A stretch of DNA of 64,000 nt from Agarilytica sp045430285 (GTDB lineage: Bacteria; Pseudomonadota; Gammaproteobacteria; Pseudomonadales; Cellvibrionaceae), in the NCBI GenBank assembly GCA_045430285.1, contig JAILXV010000001.1, positions 310,001 through 374,000 on the forward strand. The letters are read 5' to 3'. Made by a program: the position numbers and the translations under genes. Under the pieces are notes generated by a model. The model was not told the DNA's origin. It did no database searches and saw nothing but the letters and a program-made list of their open reading frames with translations. Below are positions 33,082 to 42,696 of this stretch, in pieces; within the stretch, counting starts at the first letter, position 1, and every line of letters starts with the position of its first letter.

Positions 33082-33663
33082 ATGGCGGCGCAAACGGCGC
33101 AAGATACAGATCATGCTTTGGTTAAGCGAGTGCAAAAGGGCGACAAGCGTGCGTTCGATCTCCTTGTGCTCAAATATCAGCATAAAATCATTTCGATTAT
33201 CAGTCGATATATCAAAGATTCGGCTGAAGTCTACGATGTCTCTCAAGAAGCATTCATAAAAGCCTATCGTGCAATAGGAAACTTTAGGGGCGATAGCGCG
33301 TTTTACACGTGGATTTACCGCATTGCGATCAATACTGCGAAAAATCACTTGGTTTCCCGTGGCCGCAGACCGCCTTCGAGAGATGTTGATGTCGAGGATG
33401 CAGAATATTATGCAGGCAGCGACAGATTGAAGGATGTGGCAACCCCTGAAGGCCAGCTCATGCGAGATGAGCTAAAGGCTGTTGTGGACAAAGCGATAAA
33501 GGATCTACCAGAAGATTTGCGGACAGCGGTAACGCTTCGTGAAATGGAAGGTCTAAGCTATGAAGAGATTGCCGATGTTATGGAATGCCCCGTTGGTACT
33601 GTGCGGTCCCGTATTTTCCGTGCGCGGGAGTCCATAGAGAAGCAGATGGAGGCACTGGGATAG
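33082..33663 (+). CDS. rpoE: RNA polymerase sigma-E factor (AlgU type)
   Basis: The protein has 193 residues. Sigma region 2 covers about 10-85 (LVKRVQKGDKRAFDLLVLKYQHKI; YDVSQEAFIKAYRAI; YTWIYRIAINTAKN). Region 4 is at about 130-185 (LPEDLRTAVTLREMEGLSYEEIADVMECPVGTVRSRIFRARE). It directs envelope-stress transcription and is held by RseA at the inner membrane. The next genes rseA-rseB-rseC-mucD form the usual operon. Confidence 0.97.
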   Translation: MAAQTAQDTDHALVKRVQKGDKRAFDLLVLKYQHKIISIISRYIKDSAEVYDVSQEAFIKAYRAIGNFRGDSAFYTWIYRIAINTAKNHLVSRGRRPPSRDVDVEDAEYYAGSDRLKDVATPEGQLMRDELKAVVDKAIKDLPEDLRTAVTLREMEGLSYEEIADVMECPVGTVRSRIFRARESIEKQMEALG

Positions 33664-33884
33664 CACTGGGGATTTGCGTCGTAAATCAGGGATCTGCTAG
33701 CCTGACGCGCGAATCCTTTTGTTTTTTGGTTATTTTATGCAAAAAATGATGAAAAAGATCAGCAGCTTATGAAACAAAACACCGCTTTCTATGTCAGATC
33801 TCGTGACATTTGTTGTGTTTTGACAAGTGAAGACAGATATTTGTAAAACAATCCTAAGATTTCTTATATACGCGGCTTTGATAT

Positions 33885-34679
33885 ATGACTGAAAACTCTC
33901 GTTCTTCCCGTACTCAATCTTCTGCTGACTCCGTTGTAAGCGAGTCTCTTTCTGCTCTTGTTGATGGGGAGCATAATGAACTTGATATGCAACGTGTTCT
34001 AAAGGCAATGGACAGCGAAAATTGTTTGAGTAGTGGCTCGGAGGCCGATGAGCCAGGCACAGTGAGAGAAACCTGGTCACGCTATCAATTGATGAGTGCG
34101 GTTATTCATAATGAGGCGCATACCACTGAGGTAGATTGTTCTATCGATCTATCGGCAGCTATTCGCGATGCGATTGCTGAGGATGCTGCGCCGAAGGTGA
34201 AGCGTTTTCATTTTCAGTCGTTTTCACACGGTATTGGTAAGACAGCGGTTGCAGCTGCGGTCACTTTTGGTGTGGTGTTTGGTGTTCAGCAATATAGTAC
34301 GAATCCAGACAATGCTGCCGTGCCAACCTTTGCAGATAGAGGGGGCGCGGTTCAGCAGCCATCTGTTGTTGCTGGGACCTCGATGACAGGCGCTGGCGTT
34401 CCTCAGGGCTTTGAACTGCCGCCTCTTTCTGCCCAAACGGTGAGCACAAATAGCCTTGCTCCTGTTTCGGCTAGCTCTCGTTCGGTAGCACCCTTTGCCG
34501 AAAGCCGAAGTTCAGGAAGCGCGGTTTCTCATGCTCGGATTGTTGTCCCTAATGATCAGTTTCAAGAGCAAATGAACCGTCTAATGTATAAGCATGCCGA
34601 GCAAGTTTCTTTGTCTGGCAGTTTGGGTGTTATTCCTTTTGCTCGCGTTTCAAATATAAGTGACGAGGAAAAGGACTAG
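33885..34679 (+). CDS. rseA: Anti-sigma-E factor RseA (MucA)
   Basis: The protein has 264 residues. The cytoplasmic anti-sigma domain (about 17-100: SESLSALVDGEHNELDMQRVL; WSRYQLMSAVI) binds sigma-E. One membrane helix (about 119-135) follows, then a Ser/Ala-rich periplasmic part that DegS- and RseP-type proteases would cut. It overlaps the possible earlier rseB start. Periplasmic sequence is low-complexity, and identity rests on the N-domain and context. Confidence 0.93.
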   Translation: MTENSRSSRTQSSADSVVSESLSALVDGEHNELDMQRVLKAMDSENCLSSGSEADEPGTVRETWSRYQLMSAVIHNEAHTTEVDCSIDLSAAIRDAIAEDAAPKVKRFHFQSFSHGIGKTAVAAAVTFGVVFGVQQYSTNPDNAAVPTFADRGGAVQQPSVVAGTSMTGAGVPQGFELPPLSAQTVSTNSLAPVSASSRSVAPFAESRSSGSAVSHARIVVPNDQFQEQMNRLMYKHAEQVSLSGSLGVIPFARVSNISDEEKD

Positions 34680-34683
34680 CACT

Positions 34684-35694
34684 GTGCCTTCAGTATTTTT
34701 TGTCATCGCGCGAAGACTATGTTTAGCTTCGTGTCTTGCGCTTTCTTTTGGTGTCGCTGCACAATCAATCCCTTCCTCCTCTTCCTCTGATTCCCCTCCG
34801 GAAGTAAAAGCCCTGTTGGCCAAGGTTGCTGGTGCAATACGCTCTAGTAATTACCAGGGTCGCTTAACTTATGAGCATTCTGGGAAGTTAGACGTTGTAG
34901 AAATTGCTCATGGTGTGCGGGACGGCGTTGAATTTGAGCGTGTACTTTACCTAAATGGCCCTGAGCGCCAGTTAGATCCTGGTCGCAAAGCCGTTGATTG
35001 TCGTTCTGTTGGTGGTCATTTAATGGCTGGCGGCGTGTTTGAGCGTTTGGGCTTACCGGCTTCTGCGTTAAATCAGTATTATGAGTACCATATTCTTGGG
35101 TCTGAGAGAGTTGCTGGTCACATGTCATGGGTGCTTCAGCTTGTGCCCAAAGATGCGGATCGCCATGGGGTTATTTTGGCGGTAGATAAACAAAGTTTTT
35201 TACCGACAAAATCGCTGTTCGTAACGAGTGGACGAAAAGTCTTAGAACGCCTTCATTTTGTATCGTTGGATACCAATGCTGAGTTTGACGATGCCTTTTT
35301 TTCTACCGGTGTCAAAAACGTTGGTCCAGGGCATGAGACGAAAACTTCATGTGAACCGTCGTCCAAGCCCGTGTATAGCGAAGCGACTTTACGCCCATCA
35401 TGGGTGCCTGGAGGCTTCGTTCTATCTGGCTATCAATATTCTGATGATGATGGCCACATGGAAACGTATACGGACGGTTTGGTGGCATTTTCGGTGTTTA
35501 TTAAACCTGTATTGCCTGCGTCTCAACTAAGCTCTACTGGCGCCAGGGCGGGTATTAAAAAAGGGGCTACGGTGGTTGCGGTAAATACGATTGTCGATGC
35601 TTCCACATCTATGCAGGTCTCCGTCCTTGGTGAGATCCCTCAGCACACGGCAAATCGTATACTCGCATCAGTCGGCGCGACGCACTCTAACTAA
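34684..35694 (+). CDS. rseB: Sigma-E regulator RseB (MucB)
   Basis: The start is GTG 34684, with AAGGA at 8 nt and a clean signal peptide ending GVAAQS; GTG 34660 is possible but puts a charged tail before the signal. The protein has 336 residues with the LolA-like N-terminal domain (SNYQGRLTYEHSGKLDVVEIAHGVRDGVEFERVLYLNGPERQ) and a C-terminal RseA-binding domain. RseB covers the RseA cleavage site and senses mislocalised LPS or lipoproteins. It follows rseA by 4 nt. Confidence 0.93.
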   Translation: MPSVFFVIARRLCLASCLALSFGVAAQSIPSSSSSDSPPEVKALLAKVAGAIRSSNYQGRLTYEHSGKLDVVEIAHGVRDGVEFERVLYLNGPERQLDPGRKAVDCRSVGGHLMAGGVFERLGLPASALNQYYEYHILGSERVAGHMSWVLQLVPKDADRHGVILAVDKQSFLPTKSLFVTSGRKVLERLHFVSLDTNAEFDDAFFSTGVKNVGPGHETKTSCEPSSKPVYSEATLRPSWVPGGFVLSGYQYSDDDGHMETYTDGLVAFSVFIKPVLPASQLSSTGARAGIKKGATVVAVNTIVDASTSMQVSVLGEIPQHTANRILASVGATHSN

Positions 35695-35720
35695 ATAAAC
35701 TGAAGTAAACGGGGCCATTT

Positions 35721-36194
35721 GTGCTTAAAGAGACCGGTACTGTTGTGGCTGTGGATGAAGATGGTTTGTGGGTTGAAACTATTCAGCAATCTACCTGTGC
35801 GAAATGTTCTGCAAAACAGGGCTGTGGTCAACAACTCCTGAACAAGCTTTCCCCTTCGCAGAATATGACCTTTATAAAGGCTCTTTTTACCGACTCTTCC
35901 AAACGTCATATCTGGGTAAGTGGCGATACGGCTGTGCTTGGGGTAAATGAGAATGCTTTGGTGTTCGCGGCGCTCTTGGCTTACGGTTTGCCGCTTACCT
36001 TGATGATTGTAGGTATTGGAGTGGGAGGGTATTGGAGCGGCACACTGTCTAATGATTTGTATACTGTTTCTGGTGCGTTGGTCGGGTTGATTATCGGTGG
36101 CGTAATCGTAAAATTACATGGGCTTTTTATTCGTGATGACAGTGTGTTTCAGGCGTATGTACTGGATAAGTCTATCGGGGAACCTCTTGCATAA
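35721..36194 (+). CDS. rseC: SoxR-reducing / sigma-E regulator RseC (MucC)
   Basis: The protein has 157 residues from GTG 35721. A cytoplasmic Cys cluster (CAKCSAKQGCG, about 26-36) precedes two membrane helices (about 78-97 and 111-130). This is the RseC/MucC layout. It modulates RseA and, in the Rsx system, reduction of SoxR. It lies between rseB and mucD, as in Pseudomonas. Confidence 0.92.
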   Translation: MLKETGTVVAVDEDGLWVETIQQSTCAKCSAKQGCGQQLLNKLSPSQNMTFIKALFTDSSKRHIWVSGDTAVLGVNENALVFAALLAYGLPLTLMIVGIGVGGYWSGTLSNDLYTVSGALVGLIIGGVIVKLHGLFIRDDSVFQAYVLDKSIGEPLA

Positions 36195-36277
36195 AATGTT
36201 GTTTATGAACTAGTGCTATTTTACGTTAGGCGTATTACATAAAATTTAGATTAAATTGATAGGAGCATGTTAAGTCA

Positions 36278-37672
36278 ATGAAAGTAGATCGTATTTCACT
36301 GGTTTTTATATTTGTTTCATTGTTTGTTTTTTCGGGGAAGAGTTTTGCGTTAGGCGGATTGCCAGACTTTACTCAGTTAATTGAAGATAAGTCGCCTGCG
36401 GTGGTGAAGATTAATACGACCACAAAACGCAAAACCCATGGTTTACGTTTGCCGCCGGGTCAGCAGATCCCTGATATTTTTCGTCACTTCTTAGATCCCC
36501 GAGACTTTGAACAGCGCGATATGCATTCTATGGGGTCGGGGTTCTTTATTTCGGCAGACGGTTACCTGCTCACGAACAATCATGTGATTGAGGATGCCGA
36601 TGAAATTGTTATACGTTTAACGGATCGAAGAGAATATAAAGCTGAACTGATCGGGACGGATCCGACTTCAGATCTTGCCCTGTTAAAAGTTGAAGAAAAG
36701 GGGTTGCCCTATTTGTCTCTTGCAGACACTGATGCTCTAAAAGTCGGCGAGTGGGTGGTTGCCATCGGCTCGCCTTTTGGTCTGGATTTTTCTGCTAGTG
36801 CAGGCATTGTCAGCGCTAAGGGGAGAAGCATTCCTAATCAGCAGGGTGATTATGTACCGTTCATTCAGACGGATGTGGCCATTAACCCAGGAAACTCTGG
36901 CGGGCCACTTTTTAATTTGGACGGTCGTGTGGTGGGGGTGAATTCACAAATTTATACTCAGTCCGGCGGTTCAATCGGGCTGTCTTTCGCAATCCCGTCT
37001 ACCGTGGCGAAAAATGTTGTCGCTCAACTCAAGAAAAAAGGTCGAGTGGATCGAGGTTGGCTTGGGGTGGTGATTCAAGAGGTGGATAAAAATTTAGCAG
37101 AATCGTTCGGACTAAATAAACCGCGTGGTGCGCTTGTTGCAAAAATGGAAGAAGGTGGGCCCGCAGAAAAATCTGGATTGAAAGAAGGAGATATCATACT
37201 GGAGTTTGACGGTGTTGAAATTGTCGCGAGATCGGATCTTCCTCACGTTGTTGGTCTCGTCGCACCTGGGGCCAAGGTTCCCGTCGTTGTGATGCGTAAG
37301 GGCAAGCGTACGCAATTGAAAGTAAAAGTAGGGACACGTGGTGGTGAAGTAGATGACATTGCACAGGCTTCTTCAAATGACCCTAAGCGGGGAGATCGTA
37401 TTGGGGTTGTTGTTGGTGAAGTTGATACTGCGGAACTACGACGCCTTAGAATTAAAGGCGGCGTGCGGGTTCTGGAGGTTGATAGTCGCAGTGCTGCGGG
37501 TGAGGCGGGGGTCGAAAAAGGCGATATCATTGTCCAAATAGGTTTTGAAGAGCTGCGTTCGGTCGGGGAATACCAGGGGATTGTTGATAAATTGCCCAAA
37601 GAGACCTTGCTGCCAATTCGGTTTTTCAAGAAAGGGCAGCCTGTTTTTAGAACGATTATGCTCAGCCGCTAA
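36278..37672 (+). CDS. mucD: Periplasmic serine protease MucD (DegP/HtrA family)
   Basis: The protein has 464 residues with a signal peptide ending KSFA. The trypsin-like domain shows the triad His102 (LTNNHVI), Asp132 (TSDLALLKV) and Ser207 (NPGNSGGP). Two PDZ domains follow (about 250-345 and 365-460). It degrades misfolded periplasmic proteins and restrains sigma-E activation. It is the last gene of the rpoE operon, followed by a terminator-like hairpin. Confidence 0.97.
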   Translation: MKVDRISLVFIFVSLFVFSGKSFALGGLPDFTQLIEDKSPAVVKINTTTKRKTHGLRLPPGQQIPDIFRHFLDPRDFEQRDMHSMGSGFFISADGYLLTNNHVIEDADEIVIRLTDRREYKAELIGTDPTSDLALLKVEEKGLPYLSLADTDALKVGEWVVAIGSPFGLDFSASAGIVSAKGRSIPNQQGDYVPFIQTDVAINPGNSGGPLFNLDGRVVGVNSQIYTQSGGSIGLSFAIPSTVAKNVVAQLKKKGRVDRGWLGVVIQEVDKNLAESFGLNKPRGALVAKMEEGGPAEKSGLKEGDIILEFDGVEIVARSDLPHVVGLVAPGAKVPVVVMRKGKRTQLKVKVGTRGGEVDDIAQASSNDPKRGDRIGVVVGEVDTAELRRLRIKGGVRVLEVDSRSAAGEAGVEKGDIIVQIGFEELRSVGEYQGIVDKLPKETLLPIRFFKKGQPVFRTIMLSR

Positions 37673-37746
37673 GGTGACGAGTAGCGTAAATCTCCGCAGG
37701 GTGCGCGTGGCGTGTCCTGCGCAATTCCTGTAGACTTGCGCCTCCT

Positions 37747-37771
37747 AAAACCTGGGCAATTCCTGGGTTTT
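37747..37771 (+). terminator. Probable terminator after mucD
   Basis: AAAACCTGGG and CCTGGGTTTT pair over 10 bp (two G-U) with the loop CAATT. The short U-run makes it a weak intrinsic terminator. Confidence 0.55.
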
Positions 37772-37853
37772 ATCACTAAATATCGTTACGCGTATCGTTC
37801 TACCTAAGTTTGTCTTAGCTGAGAGCGGTACTCGGTGAGGGTCGCCGTCAGCA

Positions 37854-39659
37854 GTGTCAGAAGATCTAAAATATATTCGAAATTTCTCGATAATCGCCCA
37901 TATTGACCATGGCAAATCCACCTTAGCGGACCGCTTTATTCAGTTCTGTGGAGGTTTGGAGGCGCGTGAGATGGCGGCCCAAGTCCTTGACTCGATGGAT
38001 ATCGAGCGAGAGCGGGGTATTACCATCAAAGCCCAGAGTGTGACCCTGGATTATAAATCGTTGGATGGTCATACCTATCAATTGAACTTCATTGATACGC
38101 CAGGTCACGTAGACTTTTCTTACGAGGTTTCCCGTTCTCTGGCGGCCTGTGAAGGCGCGCTCTTGGTGGTGGATGCTGCGCAAGGCGTTGAAGCCCAGTC
38201 AGTTGCTAATTGCTATACCGCTATCGAGCAAGGCTTAGAAGTGATCCCTGTCTTAAATAAGATGGATTTACCGCAAGCAGAACCGGAGCGTGTTGCGCAA
38301 GAAATAGAAGATATTATTGGTATTGATGCCTATGACGCTGTTCAGTGTAGCGCTAAATCAGGCCTGGGCATTCAAGATGTATTAGAGGTTCTGGTCAAAT
38401 CTGTCCCTGCGCCTCAGGGCGACGTGAACGCTCCCTTGCAAGCATTAATCATCGACTCATGGTTTGATAATTATCTAGGCGTTGTATCTTTAGTTCGGGT
38501 TATGCAGGGAACGCTCAAAACAAAAGAAAAAATTGTGGCGAAGTCCCTTGGTCGTGCACATGTGGTCGATATTGTTGGGGTGTTTACGCCCAAGCGCACG
38601 GATACTGGCTGCCTTAAGGCCGGTGAAGTTGGTTTTGTGGTCGCTGGCATAAAAGATATTCATGGCGCTCCAGTGGGCGATACTTTGTGTCATAGCCAAG
38701 GTGTGGATGAGGTTGAGGCTTTACCTGGTTTTCAGCGAGTGAAGCCTCAAGTTTACGCGGGGCTTTTTCCCGTGAGTTCTGATGATTACGAGGCGTTTCG
38801 TGAAGCTTTGGCGAAACTCACTTTGAATGATGCATCATTATTCTACGAGCCAGAAAGTTCGGATGCCTTGGGTTTCGGTTTCCGTTGCGGCTTCTTGGGA
38901 ATGCTGCACATGGAGATCATCCAAGAAAGGCTTGAGCGTGAGTATGATCTCGACCTGATCACGACGGCCCCAACCGTAATCTATGAGGTGGAAACTAAAG
39001 ATGGGAATACCATTCTTGTGGATAACCCGTCTAAATTACCTGATCTTGGTTTTATTGAGCATATGCGAGAGCCAATTGTGGAGGCCAATATTTTGGTGCC
39101 GCAGGAGCATCTGGGCTCAGTAATTACTTTGTGCGTGGAAAAAAGAGGCGTGCAAAGAGACCTTATTTACTTGGGAAGCCAAGTATCTGTCCGCTATGAC
39201 CTGCCTATGAATGAGGTGGTGATGGACTTTTTTGATCGGCTTAAATCAGTGAGCCGCGGTTTCGCCTCCCTAGATTACAATTTTGTGCGGTTTGATGATG
39301 CCAATTTGGTGCGTTTAGATATACTGATCAATTCTGAGAAAGTTGATGCTTTGGCGCTTATTGTCCATAGAGACAATGCGCCGTACAAAGGCAGGGCTTT
39401 GGCTGACAAGATGAAAGAGCTGATTCCTCGTCAGATGTTTGATGTTGCGATTCAGGCGGCCATAGGTGGCCAGATTGTTGCTCGGACAACGGTGAAAGCC
39501 TTGCGAAAAAATGTGACGGCCAAATGTTATGGCGGTGATATTACCCGTAAGAAGAAGCTTTTAGAGAAACAAAAAGCAGGTAAGAAGCGAATGAAGCAAG
39601 TGGGAAGTGTTGAAATTCCTCAAGAAGCTTTCCTTGCAGTATTAAAAGTCGATAACTGA
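37854..39659 (+). CDS. lepA: Elongation factor 4
   Basis: The protein has 601 residues from GTG 37854 (MSEDLKYIRNFSIIAHIDHGKST). The GTPase motifs AHIDHGKST, RGITIK, DTPGHVDF and NKMDLP are intact. EF-G-like domains and the LepA C-terminal domain (PRQMFDVAIQAAIGGQIVARTTVKALRKNVTAKCYGGDITRKKKLLEKQKAGKKRM) follow. LepA acts on stalled or initiating ribosomes. lepB starts 17 nt downstream. Confidence 0.98.
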   Translation: MSEDLKYIRNFSIIAHIDHGKSTLADRFIQFCGGLEAREMAAQVLDSMDIERERGITIKAQSVTLDYKSLDGHTYQLNFIDTPGHVDFSYEVSRSLAACEGALLVVDAAQGVEAQSVANCYTAIEQGLEVIPVLNKMDLPQAEPERVAQEIEDIIGIDAYDAVQCSAKSGLGIQDVLEVLVKSVPAPQGDVNAPLQALIIDSWFDNYLGVVSLVRVMQGTLKTKEKIVAKSLGRAHVVDIVGVFTPKRTDTGCLKAGEVGFVVAGIKDIHGAPVGDTLCHSQGVDEVEALPGFQRVKPQVYAGLFPVSSDDYEAFREALAKLTLNDASLFYEPESSDALGFGFRCGFLGMLHMEIIQERLEREYDLDLITTAPTVIYEVETKDGNTILVDNPSKLPDLGFIEHMREPIVEANILVPQEHLGSVITLCVEKRGVQRDLIYLGSQVSVRYDLPMNEVVMDFFDRLKSVSRGFASLDYNFVRFDDANLVRLDILINSEKVDALALIVHRDNAPYKGRALADKMKELIPRQMFDVAIQAAIGGQIVARTTVKALRKNVTAKCYGGDITRKKKLLEKQKAGKKRMKQVGSVEIPQEAFLAVLKVDN

Positions 39660-39676
39660 TTGAATAAGTTAATTTT

Positions 39677-40543
39677 ATGGATCTCAATTTACCTCTCATT
39701 TTATTTTTAGCTGTTTCGGGTTCCGGTGCTGTATGGCTTGTTGATATTGTGCTTTTTCAGCGTAAGCGTGAACTCGCTATTACGTCTGTCGAGTCTCAGT
39801 TTGATGCGATGTCTGAAGAGCAAAAGCAGGAAGATGAAAGTTATCGCGTTGCCATGGAAGCGGTGTCCAGGGAGCCAGCGTTAATCGAGTATTCCAAGTC
39901 TTTCTTCCCTGTGTTATTACTTGTGTTCGTGCTGCGTTCTTTTGTGATTGAGCCTTTTCAGATTCCTTCAGAGTCTATGGTGCCTACCTTAGAGGTGGGC
40001 GACTTCATCTTGGTGAATAAGTTTGTTTATGGTATTCGCCTGCCGCTGATAAGAAATAAAGTGATTAATATAACAGACCCCAAGCGTGGTGATGTTATGG
40101 TGTTTTTCCCTCCTCATGAGAGTCGCTATTTTATTAAACGCGTTATCGGTATGCCTGGCGATACAATTAGGATAACTAATAACACGCTTTTTATTAATGG
40201 TGAAAAAGCTGAACAGGCCTTTGCTTATGTAGATAATCGTGAAGGCGATCGTTGTTATGGCGATTACAACACGGCTACCCATGTCGTATCCCATGAAAAG
40301 CTAAATGAGCACACCCATTTAATGCGTAAATGCGAATCGCCACTTTTGCCTGAGACCGATAGGGTTTGGGAGGTGCCGGAAGGGCATTATTTTATGATAG
40401 GTGATAACCGTGACAATAGCTCTGATAGTCGTGTTTGGGGCCCAGTTCCGGAAGAGCGTGTTGTGGGTAAGGCCTTCGCTATATGGATGCATTGGGAGTC
40501 TTTTTTGAGTATTCCTAGTTTTTCTCGTGTAGGTACTATATAA
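39677..40543 (+). CDS. lepB: Signal peptidase I
   Basis: The protein has 288 residues. Two N-terminal membrane helices (about 4-27 and 76-92) precede the periplasmic catalytic domain, with Ser100 in PSESMVPTL, Lys154 in RYFIKRVIGMPGD, and the GDNRDNSSDSRVWG box. It removes signal peptides of Sec- and Tat-exported proteins, which include many products in this window. It forms an operon with lepA and the DUF4845 gene. Confidence 0.97.
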   Translation: MDLNLPLILFLAVSGSGAVWLVDIVLFQRKRELAITSVESQFDAMSEEQKQEDESYRVAMEAVSREPALIEYSKSFFPVLLLVFVLRSFVIEPFQIPSESMVPTLEVGDFILVNKFVYGIRLPLIRNKVINITDPKRGDVMVFFPPHESRYFIKRVIGMPGDTIRITNNTLFINGEKAEQAFAYVDNREGDRCYGDYNTATHVVSHEKLNEHTHLMRKCESPLLPETDRVWEVPEGHYFMIGDNRDNSSDSRVWGPVPEERVVGKAFAIWMHWESFLSIPSFSRVGTI

Positions 40544-40567
40544 ATAATTCCGAGCTGGAGAGTCTGA

Positions 40568-40984
40568 ATGAAAAACGAACAAAAAGGGTTTTTATCATAT
40601 ACTCAAATAGTTTTACTTTTTTCTCTAGGTGTTTTTATCTTGCTTGGGGTTAAGATTATTCCTGTATATTCGGAACATATATACGTAGAAGACGCTTTAA
40701 AATTTCTTGCTCAGAATAATTCAGATATCGAAGCTTTAGGGAACGGGGAGATAAAAAGTAAGCTAGGCAAGTACATGACGATTAATTCTGTTGGCAAAGA
40801 GCAGGCTAAGAGTTTTTCTGTTAAGCGTATGAAAGGTAAAATCCTTATCAGCAGTATTTATGAAATAAGGGTTCCTATTATTCACAATATCGATGCTGTC
40901 ATGTCATTCAAAAGCCAGTTAGATACCTCTAAGCCCGATGAGTGTTGTAAGTACCTGGTAGACGTAACAAAGAATGATAAATAA
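40568..40984 (+). CDS. DUF4845 membrane protein
   Basis: The protein has 138 residues. One N-terminal membrane helix (YTQIVLLFSLGVFILLGVKIIPVYSE, about 11-36) is followed by a small soluble domain (YEIRVPIIHNIDAVMSF). The DUF4845 family always sits between lepB and rnc in this group. Its role is unknown. Its last codons overlap the rnc start (40974). Confidence 0.9.
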   Translation: MKNEQKGFLSYTQIVLLFSLGVFILLGVKIIPVYSEHIYVEDALKFLAQNNSDIEALGNGEIKSKLGKYMTINSVGKEQAKSFSVKRMKGKILISSIYEIRVPIIHNIDAVMSFKSQLDTSKPDECCKYLVDVTKNDK

Positions 40985-41651
40985 AACCGCTCGGTTACTT
41001 TCAAAGCTAGCTTATACATTTAAAGATACTTCGTTATTGGATAGGGCGTTGTCGCATCGGAGTGTCGGTGGCGATAATAACGAGCGCCTAGAATTTCTGG
41101 GTGATTCACTGCTAAATTTTATTATTGCCGATGCGCTGTATCATAAATTTCCTGGCGTTAGGGAGGGAGATCTAAGCCGCCTCAGAGCTACGCTGGTACG
41201 AGGCGATACTCTGGCTGAGCTAGCGCGGGAATTTGATCTTGGTGAGTACCTTATTTTAGGTGAGGGAGAGTTAAAAAGCGGGGGGTTTCGGCGGTCTTCG
41301 ATATTGGCGGATGCGGTAGAGGCGCTCATAGGCGCGATTTATTCTGATAGTGATTTTGAGCGGTGTAGACGAGTTGTTTTAGGATGGTTCCAGCAGCGCT
41401 TGGAAACGATCACGATAGAGAATACGGATAAAGACCCAAAGACAAGGTTGCAAGAATACCTGCAAGAGCGAAAAAAAACGTTGCCGACATATGAGGTTGT
41501 AGAGACGCGAGGCGAGGCCCATGCAAAAGAATTTGTCGTCGCGTGCCAACTAGACTTTGTTAAAGCAAAAACGTCTGCCACGGGCTCAAGTAAGCGTAGC
41601 GCAGAAAAGCTAGCGGCGGAACAAATGCTAGCCCTATTACAGAATCGGTAG
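40974..41651 (+). CDS. rnc: Ribonuclease III
   Basis: The protein has 225 residues. The RNase III signature ERLEFLGDSLLNFIIADAL (about 38-56) holds the catalytic Glu and Asp, and the second acidic site is in ADAVEALIGAIY (about 113-124). The dsRNA-binding domain starts near 155 (DPKTRLQEYLQERKKTLPTYE). It processes rRNA and cuts double-stranded RNA. era follows 4 nt later. Confidence 0.98.
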   Translation: MINKTARLLSKLAYTFKDTSLLDRALSHRSVGGDNNERLEFLGDSLLNFIIADALYHKFPGVREGDLSRLRATLVRGDTLAELAREFDLGEYLILGEGELKSGGFRRSSILADAVEALIGAIYSDSDFERCRRVVLGWFQQRLETITIENTDKDPKTRLQEYLQERKKTLPTYEVVETRGEAHAKEFVVACQLDFVKAKTSATGSSKRSAEKLAAEQMLALLQNR

Positions 41652-41655
41652 TTTT

Positions 41656-42582
41656 ATGTCGTCATCAAAAAAAAGCACGGTTCAGCCTCCAGCGGAGCAA
41701 TGTGGGTTTATTGCTATTGTTGGGCGACCTAATGTTGGCAAGTCGACTTTGCTTAATCATATGGTTGCGCAAAAAATCAGTATCACATCCCGCAAGCCTC
41801 AGACCACCCGCAATAATATTATCGGCATAAAAACGAAAGCGCAGATACAAATGGTTTTTGTGGATACGCCAGGTATTCATAAGGGACAAACTAAAGCAAT
41901 TAACCGACAAATGAATCGCTCGGCTACAACGGCCCTCCAAGGAGTTGATGTGGTGGTGTTTGTCGTGGAAAAAAACCATTGGACGGAAGAAGATGAAGCT
42001 GTTGCTCAGTATGTCAGTCAGTCTAATTGCCCTGTGATTCTTGCGATAAATAAGTTGGATCAGTTTGCCAGTAAGGCAGAGGTCTTACCCTACTTAAGTG
42101 TATTACAGGAAAGGTTGCCTAAAGCGGAATTGGTGCCGGTGTCGGCGTTGAAAAGCCAGAATTTGGATCGTCTGGAAGAGGTGATATGCCAATTTCTACC
42201 TGAGGCAACGCATTTTTACCCTGAAGATCAAGTTACTGATCGTTCTATGCGATTTATGGCTGCAGAAATCATTCGAGAAAAAATAACGCGGCAAATGGGA
42301 GCAGAGCTTCCATACCAAACAGCCGTGGAAATTGAAGAGTTTAAAGAAGACGAAAAACTCGTCACCATTAGCGCACTTGTTCTTACCGAGCGAGAAGGGC
42401 AAAAGCGGATGCTGATCGGTGATAAGGGCGCTAAATTGAAAAATATTGGCCAGCAAGCCAGGGAGGACATGGAGGCTCTATTCGATTCTAAAGTGATGTT
42501 AAATCTTTGGGTAAAAGTGAAGTCTGGTTGGTCCGACAGTGAGCGGGCCTTGCGGAGTTTAGGCCTGGATACCGATCACTGA
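41656..42582 (+). CDS. era: GTPase Era
   Basis: The protein has 308 residues. The GTPase motifs GRPNVGKST, DTPGIHKG and NKLD are followed by the C-terminal KH domain (KRMLIGDKGAKLKNIGQQAREDME). Era binds the 3' end of 16S rRNA and helps 30S assembly. It is part of the lepA-lepB-rnc-era-recO series. Confidence 0.98.
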   Translation: MSSSKKSTVQPPAEQCGFIAIVGRPNVGKSTLLNHMVAQKISITSRKPQTTRNNIIGIKTKAQIQMVFVDTPGIHKGQTKAINRQMNRSATTALQGVDVVVFVVEKNHWTEEDEAVAQYVSQSNCPVILAINKLDQFASKAEVLPYLSVLQERLPKAELVPVSALKSQNLDRLEEVICQFLPEATHFYPEDQVTDRSMRFMAAEIIREKITRQMGAELPYQTAVEIEEFKEDEKLVTISALVLTEREGQKRMLIGDKGAKLKNIGQQAREDMEALFDSKVMLNLWVKVKSGWSDSERALRSLGLDTDH

Positions 42583-42696
42583 CAGGCGTGCCAGAAAGGC
42601 CCTCGAGCGCGCTCCTATGCCAGTCCGCAAGCAAAACCCCTAAAAGCAAAATAAGGTGGCTGTAATATACATCCTCCTGTTAGCAGTGACGCATAG